DNA of 64,000 bases from Taudactylus pleione. Taxonomy: Eukaryota > Chordata > Amphibia > Anura > Myobatrachidae. Position 1 is the first letter of the stretch, and each line of letters starts with the position of its first letter. A model generated the notes under the pieces. The model did not search any database and was not told the origin of the DNA. It was given only the letters and a program-made list of their open reading frames with translations. Positions 1 through 12,629 of this stretch are shown one piece after another. A program made the position numbers and the translations under genes. Location: contig JAUIMM010000088.1 of assembly GCA_031769625.1 (NCBI GenBank), forward strand, positions 6,029,501-6,093,500. The letters are read 5' to 3'.

Positions 1-755
1 TAATACACTTTGTGCTCTGGCACCGTTCTATTGCAGCTTGTTGTATAGCTGCAGACCTATCAGATTGCCAATGCTGTCCTCTGTCCACTGCCAAAAGCAC
101 CTGAAAGGAGCATGTGAGTGTCAGAACTGGACTATGGAGCAATGAAAGAAGTTAGCCTGGTCTGATGAATCACGGTTTCTTTTATTTCATGTGGATGTTT
201 GGCTGTAGGTTGCATTGTTTACCTGGGGAAGAGATGTCACAGGGATGCACTAGGAAAAGGAGGCAGTGATGCTCTGGACAATGTTCTGCTGGGAAACCTT
301 GGGTGCTGACATTCATGTGGATGTTGCTTTCACTTGTACAGCTTACCTAAACATTGTTGTGGACCATGTACATCCCTTCACGGTAACTGTATTCTCTGTA
401 GGCAGTGGCCTCTTTCAGCAGGATAATATGTCCTGACACACTCCAAAAATTGTTGTTTGAGGAACTTAACAAAGAGTTCAAGATATTGGCTTGGCCTCCA
501 TAATTCCCCAGATCTCAATCCGATTAAGCATCTGTGGGGATGTCCTGGAAATACAATTACAAGGAATGGAGGCCCCACCTGGCAACTTACAAGACTTAAA
601 GGATCTGCTGTTAACGTCTTGGTGCCATATTCCACAGGACACCTTCAGGGGTCTTTTGGAGTCCATGTCTCAACGGGTCAGAGCTGTTTTGGTGGCATAA
701 GGGGGACTTCCACAATATTAGGCAGGTGGTTTTAATGTTCTGGCTGATTAGTGTA
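1..755 (+). mobile_element. Tc1/mariner-like DNA transposon remnant, cut by window start
   Basis: The + strand keeps pieces of a Tc1-type transposase: a WSDES-like block near 155-180 and SPDLNPIKHLWG near 505-540, which surrounds the second catalytic Asp region of the DDE/D domain. The reading frame is broken many times, so it cannot encode an enzyme. The right end (732-755) reads TTAATGTTCTGGCTGATTAGTGTA-like, resembling the terminal inverted repeat of fish and frog Tc1 elements; the left end lies outside the window. The superfamily call rests on the motif; the exact family is from memory of consensus shape. Confidence 0.8.
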
Positions 756-1187
756 TGTAAGAGCTCTCCTCTTTCCCAGTGTCTTGTTTAGCTAGTGCAA
801 GCAGGTAAATATATGTTTTTGGGATGTTGATGTAGGGGCTTACCTTCTATCATAAATGCAAGGAGGGAACATTTATGTTACTGAAAGCAGAGGTTGGGCT
901 GGCTACTGAGATCACTTTAAGTCTATTATTTTTGACAATTTCAGACAGCAGAAAAGTGTTTGAATCTCCTTAGCTCATGAGTGGATCCCTCCATGCATAT
1001 ACACACACATAGGAGTATAATTACTAAAGTGTGTGGTTCTAGAGTCCAAATAGCTATAGAAATTTCCTCTTCTATATTTTTAGATGGAAGGATACTAATA
1101 TACTGCATTTCACAGGTCATTTTCCTATAACGTGTTAAGATTTTAACCAGCAAATGATGAAAACATGCTGTAAATATTTATCCAAAC
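756..1187. other. Unassigned intergenic DNA
   Basis: AT-rich sequence between two transposons. I see no coding potential, RNA gene or repeat structure I can name. Confidence 0.5.
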
Positions 1188-1190
1188 TTA

Positions 1191-2050
1191 GGTCCGTATT
1201 CAATTACAGACGCAAAGCCATTTTTGCCTGTTTTTTGGATATGTTTTCGACTGAAAACTATCTCCAAACTATTCCAGGTGGTTTTCGCCTAAGCCGAAAC
1301 TCAGTGCATTTAAATAGGAGAAAAAGTTTCTCCATTGAATAGCAGGAGATAAAAAGTGCAAAATCTTTATTTTGTGGTGCAAACATGGGGAAACGACTCA
1401 TAAGCCTTGGGACACCCCCCCCCCCAAAGGACAAATCGTCCCAAAAATAAAAAAAATACCTCAAACAACCCAAAAAACGCATGCCATTTTTAAAGCAAAA
1501 ATGTAAAAAGTGGTGGGACAAGTATAAAAACTAGTGAAATAGGGCTCTTGGGGTGCTGTAAGGAGAGGCCAAGTGTTTTTGAGATTGCAGGTGCATGTAA
1601 GGGTGGTTTTTTTACATTTTTTAAAAGCTCACTTTAGAGACCTAAAAATATGCTAGCACCCATTTTCAAGTACCCCAAATTTGACTGGACTATTTTCACA
1701 CAAAAAAACTTTTATGCCATTCTTCACCACTTTTCCAAAGACGTTAATAGCAAGCAATTAACACCACTTAAGTACCCTAAATAGTTCAATTAGGGCTATT
1801 AGTACACATCCTCAATGATTTCTTATGTCAGCCCATCTTTTCCTGGGGTACAGAGCGATTCCCCCAATTCCTCCTGCACTTTCCGCCGATTCTGCTTTCG
1901 CCGATTCCCGATTTTGCCTAATTCCGGACTGAATTAGGTGGAAAACGGGAACCCGCTCGGAGAGATTACACCTCTGAAAACATGCGAAGGAGGCGGAAAG
2001 TAGGACAGGCGAAACCTTTCCGACTTTCCGCCGCTAATTGAATATGGGCC
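1191..2050. mobile_element. MITE, GGNCCGTATTCAATT group, copy 1
   Basis: The element begins GGTCCGTATTCAATT and ends AATTGAATATGGGCC, an imperfect terminal inverted repeat. It is flanked by TTA on both sides (1188-1190 and 2051-2053). The interior has no transposase, so it must depend on enzyme supplied elsewhere. The motif CGCCTAA/TTCGCC recurs in subterminal positions. Two more copies lie at 13071-15257 and 52255-53027. The 3-bp duplication suits PIF/Harbinger-type transposons, but the superfamily is inference. Confidence 0.8.
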
Positions 2051-2053
2051 TTA

Positions 2054-3959
2054 GACTGAAAATTCAGCTTCCAAATCAATTTAAGAAATGTACTTTGTTA
2101 CTGGCACAGATATTTTTAACAAGGAAGGTATAACTATTAAGGGGGCCTAAAATACCAAGGTCCACACGCAGAGGATGAAAATTAATATGCTCATTTAGAA
2201 GGGCATATGTAAAATGTCTTTATGGCAGAATCTGGATAAATTGAGACAGCCCCTGCAAAAGTTGAATTTGATAATTGTGACTATCTTATAATACAGGGTT
2301 TTTCCCCTCCTGGCTAAAGACATAATTTTAAGAGTGTACATAATTGGTGGAATGTCAGTATGACACTAAGAACATATGTATTTTTTTATTTCAGGTGGAT
2401 ATACTGTATGGTTACTAATTTAGATGCAGCAGTGGCAAGTAGGTCTACTATTACTGGAAATGGGGTGAGGTTGTTAAAGATCTCATGAATAAGAACATTA
2501 TTTGGATCAACTATCTACAGCTAGTACATTAAAAGCTGGTAAAATCATAGCCTCAGTATCCAAGCCCTTTACATTATGGGGAGAGGAATTCAGACTGATG
2601 TTGAAGAAAAATAAATTTATATAGACAATATCTAATAAAGTATTTTGCAAAAGGTCATTTACCTCTTGTGTGAGGTGGTTTCCACAATAGTGACTAGAAA
2701 AGCCATTTTAGCTATATCCCTGGATGGTAGCTCAATCTAAATAAAGCTTTACTATGCCTTATGAAGGGGGTTTTATTTTTGGAGAAAAAATAGATATTAC
2801 AATACACAAATCGTTTGGAGCAAGATCTAATTGCCAAAAGGACAGGTTAATTTAATCTTCCTCACATCAGCAGTTCAAAGATGCAAGACTTCATAAATGA
2901 GGAAAACAATACAACATACTCCTGTCCCGATGGTCTGGATAGGGATACTAGACCAGGCTGCCTGTGGTCATCTGTTTTTTTGTTCTGGCTATAAGTCAAT
3001 TGCAATATTGATTAATGCTCCCCTAATGGTCAGGTTTTCCTAATAGGTGAAGCCACAGACACCATCAAGTTTGTTCTTGTCTTGAACAGATGGCTCAATG
3101 GACAATCTTCTCTGGAGTGTTGATATTTTTGGACAATTTTTTTATTTAAAAGGAATCCGACAGGGACTTTCCCTTCACCGCACTTGGAGGAACTTCTGTG
3201 TGACGTGTGGGCTCATCCTGATGGAAAATTCCACGTTTCTAGCAGACTGCTGTCTTTTTATCCTCTCCCTTCTGCTTAAGGACCAAAGTAGATTCTTCTG
3301 TAACTCCTCTATGTAATAAGACAATAATTCCTTTTCCCGGTACAGCTTTACATAGGAACAGCACTAACCGTAACTTGGAGACCACCCTGATGAATACTTT
3401 TACAGTGGCAGAAGCTTCCCTTAGGCCCATTCTTGTCTCTGCATGAACCAAGGCAGTTGAAAGGTGGAATATATCTGGGAGTCTGATGAGTACTTAGGGA
3501 GGCGTCTGTAGATACAGGCTCGTCAGGGCTCGAGTTTCGCTTCAGCAGTAGTGACTTGTAGAGACTATTGGCTGCATTCCTGGCAGGTGGTCTCTGAATC
3601 AATGAAATTAAAGTTTTATTTGATGGCCCTGTCCTTTGGGGGTGAAATTAAAGGAAACATCAGCGGTGCTAATAATTAAATGTAAATACAGTGAAGTAAA
3701 ATAATATAAATATAATACAATACATTCCTTATTGGTCTCTCCTGCAAGGAATCTAACATTAAATGGATAAATAATAGCCCTGCCCACTTTGGGTAAGAGC
3801 TCTATTCTTCCCTCTTCTGCTTTAAAGAAAAATGTTCCTTCCTTTCCTGGAATGCCAAGGAATCAGCCAACAGGATTGGTCAATCCAGAGATAAACAAGC
3901 TTGGATGCAGCACCATCCAGATGCCAGATCTGCTGACAAGCCTATAGCATGAAGGGGTC
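2054..3959. other. Unassigned intergenic DNA
   Basis: No host exon recognised. Short ORFs here lack family motifs. The right part (about 3240-3950) could be decayed 5' sequence of the DIRS element that follows, but I see no diagnostic motif. Confidence 0.4.
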
Positions 3960-6110
3960 CCCTCACACCTCATGGATTCTGCAGTGGTAGCCTGTCTCCT
4001 TTTTTGGGACAGGTGCTTTAAAACTATTTACGATGCCTAAGTGAGGGTTATTGTTTTTACCTGGTACAAAATAGACCTCTTGGGCCTTCCCCAAGAAGAT
4101 TCTGTATCATGCGTCTGCCAGCAGATCACCAGAAGCATTGTGCCCTGATGGTCCTAATCAAACTTTCTTCTGGTCCAGAAACTTTACAGATTCTACTTGC
4201 CCATTCTCAACTTATGCTCTCTTATTGTACAACTCAGGATAAGGATTTTCAAGATGGATTCCCTGAAGTTCGTGGTCTCCATCTTGCAGCTGGGAGAATT
4301 CTTAGTGTTCATGAAGATAAAAGATGTCTACCTGCATGTTCCTATCTGGGTGCAGCACCAGTGTATCCTTCATTTTGTGATTTGGGACCTGTTCTTCCAC
4401 TTCAAGCCCTTAACATTTGACCTCTCTACAGCCCTCCTTGTTTTTACAAAAGTTATGACAGTCATGTCCATTCACCTGAGGACTTTGGAAGTGATGGTTA
4501 TTCCCTATTTGGATAATCTTATGATCAAGGCCCCTTCTTCAGAGGTTCTCCTGGCTCACGTGCCAGTCACAAAGCAAGTATTGGTGTCCTATGGTTGGAT
4601 CATCAATTTTTCAAAGTCCAACCTAGTTCCTTCTCATGCATGATTTTTGACACAAACCAACAACAGATATTTCTTACTCAGAACAAGATTCGATCTTTTC
4701 AGTCCGGTTAATGCTGAAATGGAGGCGACTGTCAGTCTATCTTTGTATGTGGCTCTTGATGAAGATGGTGAGGTGGTACAGTTTTCTTGGTTCCATTCAA
4801 GGGTGTTCCAGATTGAACTACTCTTGAAATAAAACAAATCTCACCTGCATCTGTCCTAGTGTATCCAACTACTTATCCATCGCTCTCCCAGTGTTTACAG
4901 AACAACCATCTGAACAAGGGATGACCATTGTCCATCTGGAACTGGACCGTGGTGACAACAGATGACAGTCTCAAGGGTTGAGGGGTGATCATGATTCAGT
5001 CCATGTTTCAGGGCATTGTACGTTGAAGGAATTAGCTCTTCCCAGCAATGTCTTCAGGGCAGTCTACAATGCCCTAAAAAGTTCTTACAGAATCTCATGC
5101 ACATACATCCAGTCAGGAACTGCCATGGTGATCTATCTGAATCACCAGGGTGGTACCAGAAGTGCCCAGGCCTTAAGGGAAACAAGCAGGATCATGAGCT
5201 GGACAGAGCAGCAGGTTACTGCCAAACTGGGAAGCCAACTGTCTTAGCAGGCAGGATCTTCATACAGGGTCCTCTTATTTGGAGGTCTTTCAGCTTCTGG
5301 TGGACAGGTAGAGGTCTGCTGGACGTTGACATTACGGTGTCTCGACACACCATCAAGGTGTAGAGTTGCTGCTCTCGAAATAGTACCCTGCTGCACTTCA
5401 CAATGATGCTATGATGTCCCTCTGAGTTTTTCCTCTAATTTACTTATTCCTTCTGAGAGCTAATGTCAGGATTCTCTGGATCCTTTTTAGCACACTGGAT
5501 TACCTCATTTGGTTTTAACGGGGTTATACTGGTTTATGACTGAATACCGTTAAAAATCCAGGTCTCTAAGCTGTCTTTTTTTTTTTTTTAACAGTGCATC
5601 ACTTTCATACCAGAGGTCCCAGACTTTCCTACAAGGGTGTGGCATGTGCCACCTGCTTTAACAATCCCTTTAGACCTTAACCTTGTTCTTTGGTCCTTCA
5701 AGGCAGCGCCATTTGTTTCTATAGACTTAGAATATCTGACTGGGAAAAAAAAATATTCTCGTGATTGCTTCTACACTGAGGGTTTCAAAGCTTGGAGTTT
5801 TGTCTGGCCATTCTCCATTTTTGGTGCTTCACAAGGATACAGCATATCCACAGATAGAGAGCACGTTTTGGTTGGAAGTTGAGTTCCACATTAACCAGCA
5901 GATTGTTGTTCTGACTTTGGACCAGGGGAGGTCCTTGTAAAGAGGGCTCTATTCATTTGTAGAACGTGGTTTGTGCTCTTAGGATCTATGTTCATCTGAC
6001 TTCAGTCCATTAAATAATCTATTTGTCTTTTATGACTGTAAAATCCTTTTCTGCGATTCCATGGTGGACACTGGATGCCCTACCAGCGCTTTGTCTGTTA
6101 TTTCTGTTCT
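3960..6110 (+). mobile_element. DIRS-type tyrosine-recombinase retrotransposon, decayed
   Basis: Three DIRS domains appear in the order of the family. The reverse transcriptase runs about 4140-4640 with FKMDSLK, IKDVYLHVP (the first catalytic Asp position) and IPYLDNL, where the usual YLDD has become YLDN. RNase H follows about 4980-5250 with INHQGGTRS-like sequence. A tyrosine-recombinase N-terminal segment lies about 5637-5760 (LDLNLVLWSFKAAPF...EYLT). DIRS elements integrate with a tyrosine recombinase rather than an integrase and leave no target duplication. Many frameshifts and stops make this copy dead. The ends, normally inverted repeats plus an internal circular-junction copy, were not located, so the boundaries are approximate. 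Confidence 0.8.
4197..4643 (+). pseudogene. DIRS reverse transcriptase fragment
   Basis: This is the longest open stretch of the DIRS copy, 148 codons. It covers the fingers/palm of the reverse transcriptase: PILNL near residue 2, FKMDSL near residue 18, IKDVYLHVPIW near residue 42, FTKVMTVM near residue 87, IPYLDNLMIKAPS near residue 101, and GWIINFSKSNLVPS at the C-terminus. The second Asp of the YLDD catalytic pair is Asn here. The ORF starts inside the domain and stops before RNase H, so it is a relic rather than a gene. Confidence 0.8.
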
Positions 6111-7634
6111 TTGTTTTTGTTTTCTGTCTCTATCTCCTTGTAATCAGTCTCTGGACCTGATTGAGAGATGTACACAAACCCGATGCTTTGCGTGCAGCTC
6201 CGATTGATGGGGGTCTGCGCATGCACATGACCTGTTCTGTGCTCATGCTAAATGGGTCCTGTATGATTGCTCACAGTCCTCCCGTTGCCAAATCATTAGT
6301 GACATGCTGCAGCGTTTGTGGGGTGGAGTGGGGGCAAACACAAGGACTGTTCTTCAATCTGGGTCATGTCGTTTTGGATGGATGTCAAGCCCAAGGTCTG
6401 TGTCGTCGGACGCAGACTTCCTGGACCTGGCTGTCCAGTTCCGATGACCAGGCTGAGTAAGCTTCAGCTTAAACAGCCTGGCCAAAGCAACAACTGATAG
6501 TCACGATGGTGATCGGAGGCAACGTCTACGGATGCTGCATTCGGATCAGATGCATGCAGGACGTGTCTATTTCCTACAGACACCTCCTGCTGCATCTGCA
6601 TTTAAATGGAGTGTGTTACACAGTTGCTTCCTTGCGGCTGTGTAATACCGTCCATCTCGAATCTCTTTTGAGGCTTTGTTAGAAATATCTGAGACTTATA
6701 GCCAACTGGAGTATGGAAGAGGTGGAGCTATTTTCAAAACATTTTTGTTTTCAAGTGCCAGGCTCCTCACAACACTAGCCCTACCCCAGTGTTTCTTACT
6801 AGCAATAAGAGATAATTGTTTTATGATCATTACAAAAATCCTGCTTATAATAAAAATAGGCTATTCTGCACTTGCATGTTGTTATGTCAAACTTATAAGG
6901 TGAGAACTTTACATAATTTACATTCTCGAAATGTTGGGGACCCATCGTTTGAGTTGTGAGACGAATGCCAGGAAATTATATCTATATACCACTGGCCATA
7001 ATGGATTCATTGAGCATTGAGCCAATGTTTTATTGTCTGTTGGCCTTCACACCTTTGAATAATGTTACATCACTGCATTATTACTATTCTTAATAACATT
7101 TATTGAATTAGTACATTACAGCACTTGGCCTTCAGTATAAACTTTATTCATATTTAATTCACTTCCCTTCACACTATTTTGAAGAGAATACATTTCCCCT
7201 TGAAGTCATCTCTGACTAGTAAGTTAATCCTGTTTGTAAAAGTCTTTATACATTCTTTTAATGTTAGTTCCTACTTTTTTTTACAGTGTTTTCCTGTGCT
7301 CCACTGAAATCATTATCAATCTTCATGATGTTAACATCAACCGCTTTAAATGTCACAAGAAGGTACTGAAATGTTTTTGGCACTAGAAAGCTCCATACAG
7401 TGTCCTTTACTATGTTTACTGTCAGGCTTCACATAGGAAACCGCTTGGATGTATGAAATTTAACAACACAATCTTCCTGACATTGCTAAGCTACCACTTA
7501 ATGCACTGTGCTACTTCCACTATTTAATTCTACTGCTCTCCACATGATCCTGACACTGCCCCTGCCACATGCAGCCTTCTTACATAATTGCAGGTGTATC
7601 AAGCAGTTTAAAAAGTGGACAAGTTGCCAATCGG
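6111..7634. other. Unassigned intergenic DNA
   Basis: Mixed-composition DNA with no recognised gene or element. The part from about 6160 to 6660 is richer in CpG than its surroundings and may be a decayed repeat, but no terminal repeats or protein motif were found. Confidence 0.4.
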
Positions 7635-7642
7635 GTTCTACC

Positions 7643-8322
7643 CAGTGGCGTAACTAGGGTATATGGAGGCCAGGGCAAAATAAAAAAAATGGAGCCGGAC
7701 CCTCCCCCCTCCTACTATGTACGCGCGCTGAAAAATGGATGTGGTCACAAGGGCTGTGACCACTTCAAAATGGGGCGTATCAACATGACACACCCCTCTA
7801 TCTCGTCACCCTGAACATTCCTTTCCATTCCATATGAAACTTAATCCAGTGCCCCTTATACAGTCCCCCCAGTATGCAATGTCCCCAGTACTGATCCCTC
7901 TTATGCAGGTCCTCAGTAGTGCCCCTAGTAGTGGTCCCCCTCATGCAGGCCCCCATTACTGATCCCCCTTATGCAGTGCCCCATGTAGTGGTCCCCCCTA
8001 TACAGTGCCCCCTGTAGTGGTCCTCCCTATTCAGTGCCCACAGTAGTCCCCCCCATGCAGTGTCCCCAGTAGTAGCCTCCTCCCTAGTAGTGGCCCGCCT
8101 CCCACCCTCCGCCTGGTGCTATCAGGGGGAGGGAAGGGGCTTGGCTGTGCAGCATAGGACCGGCGCAGGGAAGCCTAGCGCCGGTCCTGAGTAAATGTGT
8201 AGTGCTGACCGCATTCACTGTGGTCGGCACTACACTGGCTAACTAGGACTGGACGGTACCGTGGCCGGCGCCGCCGGTCCCAGGGCACGAGCCCTGGCGG
8301 CCCTGCCCTAGTTACGCCACTG
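7643..8322. mobile_element. hAT-type non-autonomous element with perfect 8-bp target duplication
   Basis: The ends are CAGTGGCGTAACTAGGG and CCTAGTTACGCCACTG, an inverted repeat of at least 15 bp. The element is flanked on both sides by GTTCTACC (7635-7642 and 8323-8330), an exact 8-bp duplication, which is the hAT hallmark. There is no transposase. The interior holds a decayed minisatellite and a GC-rich right third. Related termini occur at 38701-38771 and 39983-40831. Confidence 0.92.
7840..8095. repeat. Minisatellite of about 30-bp units inside hAT element
   Basis: Diverged tandem units follow the pattern CAGTGCCCC...TATGCAG...CCCCAGTA. The unit resembles, in reverse complement, the GGGGCACTACTACTGGGGGCA array at 14280-14815, so two unrelated elements carry similar minisatellites. 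Confidence 0.7.
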
Positions 8323-8330
8323 GTTCTACC

Positions 8331-9129
8331 TATCATTTTATAGAATATTTGATAAATGCTACCTCAAATCTGATTGGTTGCTATAAGGAAAGGGACTTAC
8401 CGTACAGAACATTGCAGGACATGAACAAGGTTTATAAACATTTCTGCATCAGCAGTTATAATACCCAAATCAGCAGCGGGGCGGCCGATCCCAAAGGTTT
8501 GCTGCCGTTTGGAGGAGATAATGGTATGAGTGAGGGAAGGAAAAGCACATTAGGGAAGAGGACCCTGCTCATTAGAGCATCTTTGTGTGCAGACCACCAC
8601 TATATGTCTAGTTTGATAGTTATCATCATCAGGGCACATTTGCAACAGCGCTATTATTAGGTGCAATGTCTGTGCATGCACAGTACTGGTGCGGGGGGGC
8701 AACAGCAGGAAGAAAAATTTTAGCATATTCAATCATTTACTTCTTATTTAGCACAGGGACGGGCTCCTGATACTTTCCTGCAAATGAAGATTCCTTATGG
8801 CCATATAATTTCTGGAAGTTCTCCCAGTATACAAGAATAGTAAAGTGGGTAGGGCTGTAACTATGGTTCACGCCATTGCAGACCTGCCCCTCTGCTGCAA
8901 AATGCTGAAAATCACGGATCTGTGATGACACAATTCATGGCACCACACCCTCCACTCCAGGATCTCCCACAGGAGAGTGCAGCAACTATAGTTTAGAAAG
9001 ACTGTTAAAGCCATCCTGTAATGCTAAAGGGATAAACATTTTATTTCAGGTCTTTTTGATTATACTACATAATAATAAAGATAATAATAACTCTAAATGG
9101 AGGCAGCTCTGTACATTGTTTAAATCCTC
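8331..9129. other. Unassigned intergenic DNA
   Basis: No gene or defined repeat seen. A short trinucleotide-like run (ATAATAATAA) lies near 9069-9090. Confidence 0.4.
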
Positions 9130-9134
9130 CTCTG

Positions 9135-9410
9135 TCAGGGAATCAGCATGCGGCTGGCGGTACAAATTCTGACAGCGGAAGCCCGGCAGGGGTGAAAATC
9201 CCGAAGCTACCAAAGGTAAGTATCGCTATCCCTTTTTTTTTTTTTTTTACCCCCTAACCGTTACCCTCCTTTAGGGCTGCCTAACCCTAACACCCCCCCC
9301 CCCCAAGTGCCTAAACCTAAACCCCCCATCCCTGCTGCCTAAACCTAACCCTCCCGCGGGTGGAAGCCAGCGGTCGGGATTACGTCCGTCGGCGTCACAT
9401 AATTCATTGT
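9135..9410. mobile_element. Short interspersed repeat with CCTAACCCTAA-like internal tracts
   Basis: The edges carry AATCAGCATGCGGCTGGCGG and CCAGCGGTCGGGATTACG-like sequence. The interior has a T run, a C run and several CTAACCCTAA / CCTAAACCTAA blocks. A relative in opposite orientation occurs at 57594-57911, with GGTTAGGTTTAGG tracts between GGGATCCTGAGTGCCGG-type ends. The blocks look telomere-like but are part of the repeat, not a telomere. Confidence 0.55.
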
Positions 9411-10559
9411 CCTATCACCCATGACCTGATATCTGCAGAACAACATGGCATTCCAAGGAACAGGTACTGATGCTTGGGTCTAAAGCTATATAGTCCGTGT
9501 CATTCATGGGAAAAGTACATGTATGAATACACGTGGGCAGGCTAAATCACATACAAAATATAAATCATTTCCATATATTATCACTGACTAGCTGAAAAGC
9601 CACAAAACATGTGGCACCATACGGTCACTGATCTGGCCTGCTTTACAGTAATGCCTAGAAAAGAGTAGCCCAGGGCTTTCAATTTGTGTATTACAGCATT
9701 CATTTATAATCTGCTCACAAGATCTATGTGTTAATTTCTTCATTTCAGCTTGTAAGCCAGAAAGTTTCTTTGCTGAGCTAGCAATGTATTAACTCCTTTT
9801 TTTGCACAGTAGATATACTCTATTATTTATTTATCAGCATTTATTTACATAATGCCATTATACTCTGCAGTGCTTTACAGTTCGGAACAAACAGTCATGA
9901 AACAAGGCTGGGTATTAACAAGCAAAGAGGGAAGCTTATATTTCTGTATATATGCACACTGGCTGTAAGATTCACTCCACTTCAGAACTCTTTAAAATTA
10001 TACAACCATCTCACAGAGGGGCATATTTATTGGGACTTGGTCTGAATACTTACTTAATTTCTTACTGCTGCAATAAGAAATTAAGTATCATCCGGATCTA
10101 TTAATATTCACACGCAGGACAGGGTCTCTGCTAAGTGTAAAAGTAAAGTGTTCGCTAATGTGATCACTTTACATCTGAGTTTGGGACCCAACTGTGCTAC
10201 TGTGCATAAGCGGTTATCAGGCCACTCATGTGCAAGAGGCCATTGCCAGGATGGGATCCTATGGATCCCTTGGCCAGGAATTTTTGCAACTCTACCAGGA
10301 CCAAGCTTCAAAAGGCTTTGCATTCCAGAGCTTAATAAATTTGGCATTCTAGCCGCCTCCATAGAACCCCCATGGGGTTGCTTTTGCAATAAAAAATTGG
10401 GAATCATAACAAATATCTGCTGTTGTCCCCTGTAAATACATCCAAGTTGTGCTTAAAATTTTCATATTGTCCCTGAAAAAAACACCAACTTTCCTGTAAT
10501 TTTTTAATGTTACTACATGAGGCTCTGGGTCATATTTATAACATTTTAATTGATTCCTC
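9411..10559. other. Unassigned DNA with a reversed LINE/SINE tail at 9826-9885
   Basis: In reverse complement, 9826-9885 reads CTGTAAAGCACTGCAGAGTA followed by ATGTAAATAAATGC. This matches the 3' tails of the LINE at 19.9 kb and the SINE at 45.7 kb, so it is probably a short 5'-truncated copy in minus orientation. The rest shows nothing I can name. Confidence 0.5.
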
Positions 10560-10562
10560 TAA

Positions 10563-10876
10563 AGCTGAGTACATACTACACAATATTGTTAATGATTTGG
10601 GCGATTCCGACACATCGTAACGACAAATTGTTAATATCACGCAGTGTGTATGCACTATATTGTGTAGTGCGTGCTCCCATGGAGTCCATGCAGTAAAATC
10701 AAGTGATGCGGCTGACGATCCCATGCAGCGCTAGGCGGCGGGGGTCGGCATATCGTGCGATCGGGAAACTGATCGCTCAGTGTGTACGGAGTGGACTGCC
10801 CGTTATGTCGGCCCGTCGGCAACTGGGTCCTGTGACGCATCACTGAGTACACACGTCATTTTGTGTGTACCCAGCT
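10563..10876. mobile_element. MITE, AGCTGAGTACA/GTACCCAGCT termini
   Basis: Inverted termini AGCTGAGTACATAC and GTGTGTACCCAGCT are flanked by TAA on both sides. The interior is palindrome-rich, with repeated TACACACT/AGTGTGTA motifs, and has no ORF of interest. Fragments with the same TACACACTAGACGATAT signature occur near 16860-16965, 22811-22912 and 44884-45165. Confidence 0.75.
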
Positions 10877-10879
10877 TAA

Positions 10880-12105
10880 GTCAACAGCCTGAATGCAACA
10901 CAAAGTAGCTCCTACTAGGTGGTATGAGTCAGGGCACAGTTATTTGGGGGCACTTATATGCCTGTAGCTATGCAGTGGAATATTTAATCATTCACATCAG
11001 TCCCAGTCCAATTGCAGATTACAGTCTAATTTCCCAACTACTAACTCACATTATGATCAGTTTTTGACAGTAGTAAAATTAACCTACAAGTATGTATTTG
11101 TACTGTGTGTATGTATGTACACTGGAAGGACGAGACTCCTCCCACCTTGATTAGCACCCCTCCCACCTGTTCCTGGGCGTTTTTAATTAGCAAGGAGTCC
11201 TTGCACTCCAAGACTGCACATCTAATGAGGCACACTGAGGGAAAGACCTATTATATATATGCTGTGTCAGTTTTGGGACTGGTATTGGGGTGCGGGGCTC
11301 TCTGGACTGGTGTGGCTGGACTGCTTCATGGCATCATAATGTACACTTTTTCACTTCTTTTTTTTTTTTATATATATATATGTAGCACTTTATACACTTT
11401 TTATTATAACCTCCTACTTAGGTAGGACTTAACACAGGCTTTCTTTATTATTCTTTAACCCTCACTTTAAATCTCACACTAGTTTGATGCTAATGCTAAT
11501 GATCAATGCTAACCACGCAGCCACCTTCTATATGCTTCTATACCTAGTGGTCAATTCAATTAGGAGTTTGTTTCATGAAACTCACAGACATCACGTGAAT
11601 GCGCAGCCCCGAGAAATGTAAGATTCAATTGAAAAGTCAATTTGTGGTACTTGCGCCACCTTTCTACAAGCGACCTGGGAGAAGTGCATGAAAAAGTGGG
11701 GAAACCATCCTGGACCCCACAAAGGTGGCAACTGAGATAGCATGACCATATAGAAGGCTGTTAGAGGCCGTAAGGAAAGTACTGGAGGCTCTTCAAAGGT
11801 GACAAATGGCTGATTTTTGTACTTTTTATGAATGCTTGAAAAATTGCTGAAAAAGTGTTTTTGAGCAAGTTAAAGTCTACCCAGCATTTTGGGGTATAGA
11901 AAAATGGCTATAGTAATGTTTCAGTATTTTTACACAAGTTTGTAAAAAGTTGTGATAAACACTTTTACCTCTCATCTGCAAGTTCAAAAATCGCTCTCTG
12001 TATTGTGTACTGACAGTTTTACTGACCTAAACGCGCTTCTTGTCGTCACCATGACAGGAGTCCTTCACACTGTGTACTTTTTGAGACCCTCTCTGCCTTG
12101 TGAAC
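10880..12105. other. Unassigned intergenic DNA
   Basis: No gene recognised. A T run followed by a short (TA)n tract lies at 11358-11382. About 11550-11960 contains AATTCAATTAGGAG and AAAGTCAATT motifs reminiscent of the ATTCAATT MITE group, but no paired termini were found. Confidence 0.4.
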
Positions 12106-12108
12106 TGT

Positions 12109-12626
12109 GGGCCTGATTCATTAACGGTCGCAACTGCGATTCCGCACGCAGACGGCCGATTGTGGCGTACTGCGTATGCATCGCATTGCGCGAAGGCTCC
12201 ACTGAGATCGCAGTGATTACACAGACCCATCACAGAGTGATTGACAGGAAGTGACCGTTTGGGGGTGGTAACAGGGTGTGGTTGGCGAAATGCAGGCGTG
12301 CCAGTGCATTTGAACGCCGTTACAGGATGCATGCATAAATTAGCCACTGCGATGCCATACGCAGCTTGGCCTTTTGCTGCATGCGATGAGGTTGCAATTT
12401 CTGAGTAAGGTCAGACCTTGTGCAAGTGTGCGTGAGGCTGCGATGGTACTCACTGTTACCGATGGTTTCTCAGACTTGCAAAATATTACGGATGTGTATA
12501 AGGTAAAGTGGGCGCCCTTATGTCAGGCTGCGATAGCAATAGCAATCATTAGCATATTTTTCGCAGTGGGACTGCGTGCATAATCGCAGCTGTGATCGCA
12601 GTAGCGGTCCATAATGAATCAGGCCC
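12109..12626. mobile_element. MITE, GGGCCTGATTCA group, copy 1
   Basis: The left end GGGCCTGATTCATTAACGG pairs with the right end TAATGAATCAGGCCC. The flanks are TGT at 12106-12108 and TGT at 12627-12629. The interior is rich in GCGATCGCA-type short palindromes and has no transposase. Six copies of this subgroup lie in the window. Confidence 0.88.
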
Positions 12627-12629
12627 TGT

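Noticed and set aside
9290..9350. Interstitial telomere repeat (CCTAACCCTAAC)
   Set aside because: The tract is short and imperfect and belongs to an interspersed repeat with a relative at 57.6-57.9 kb.
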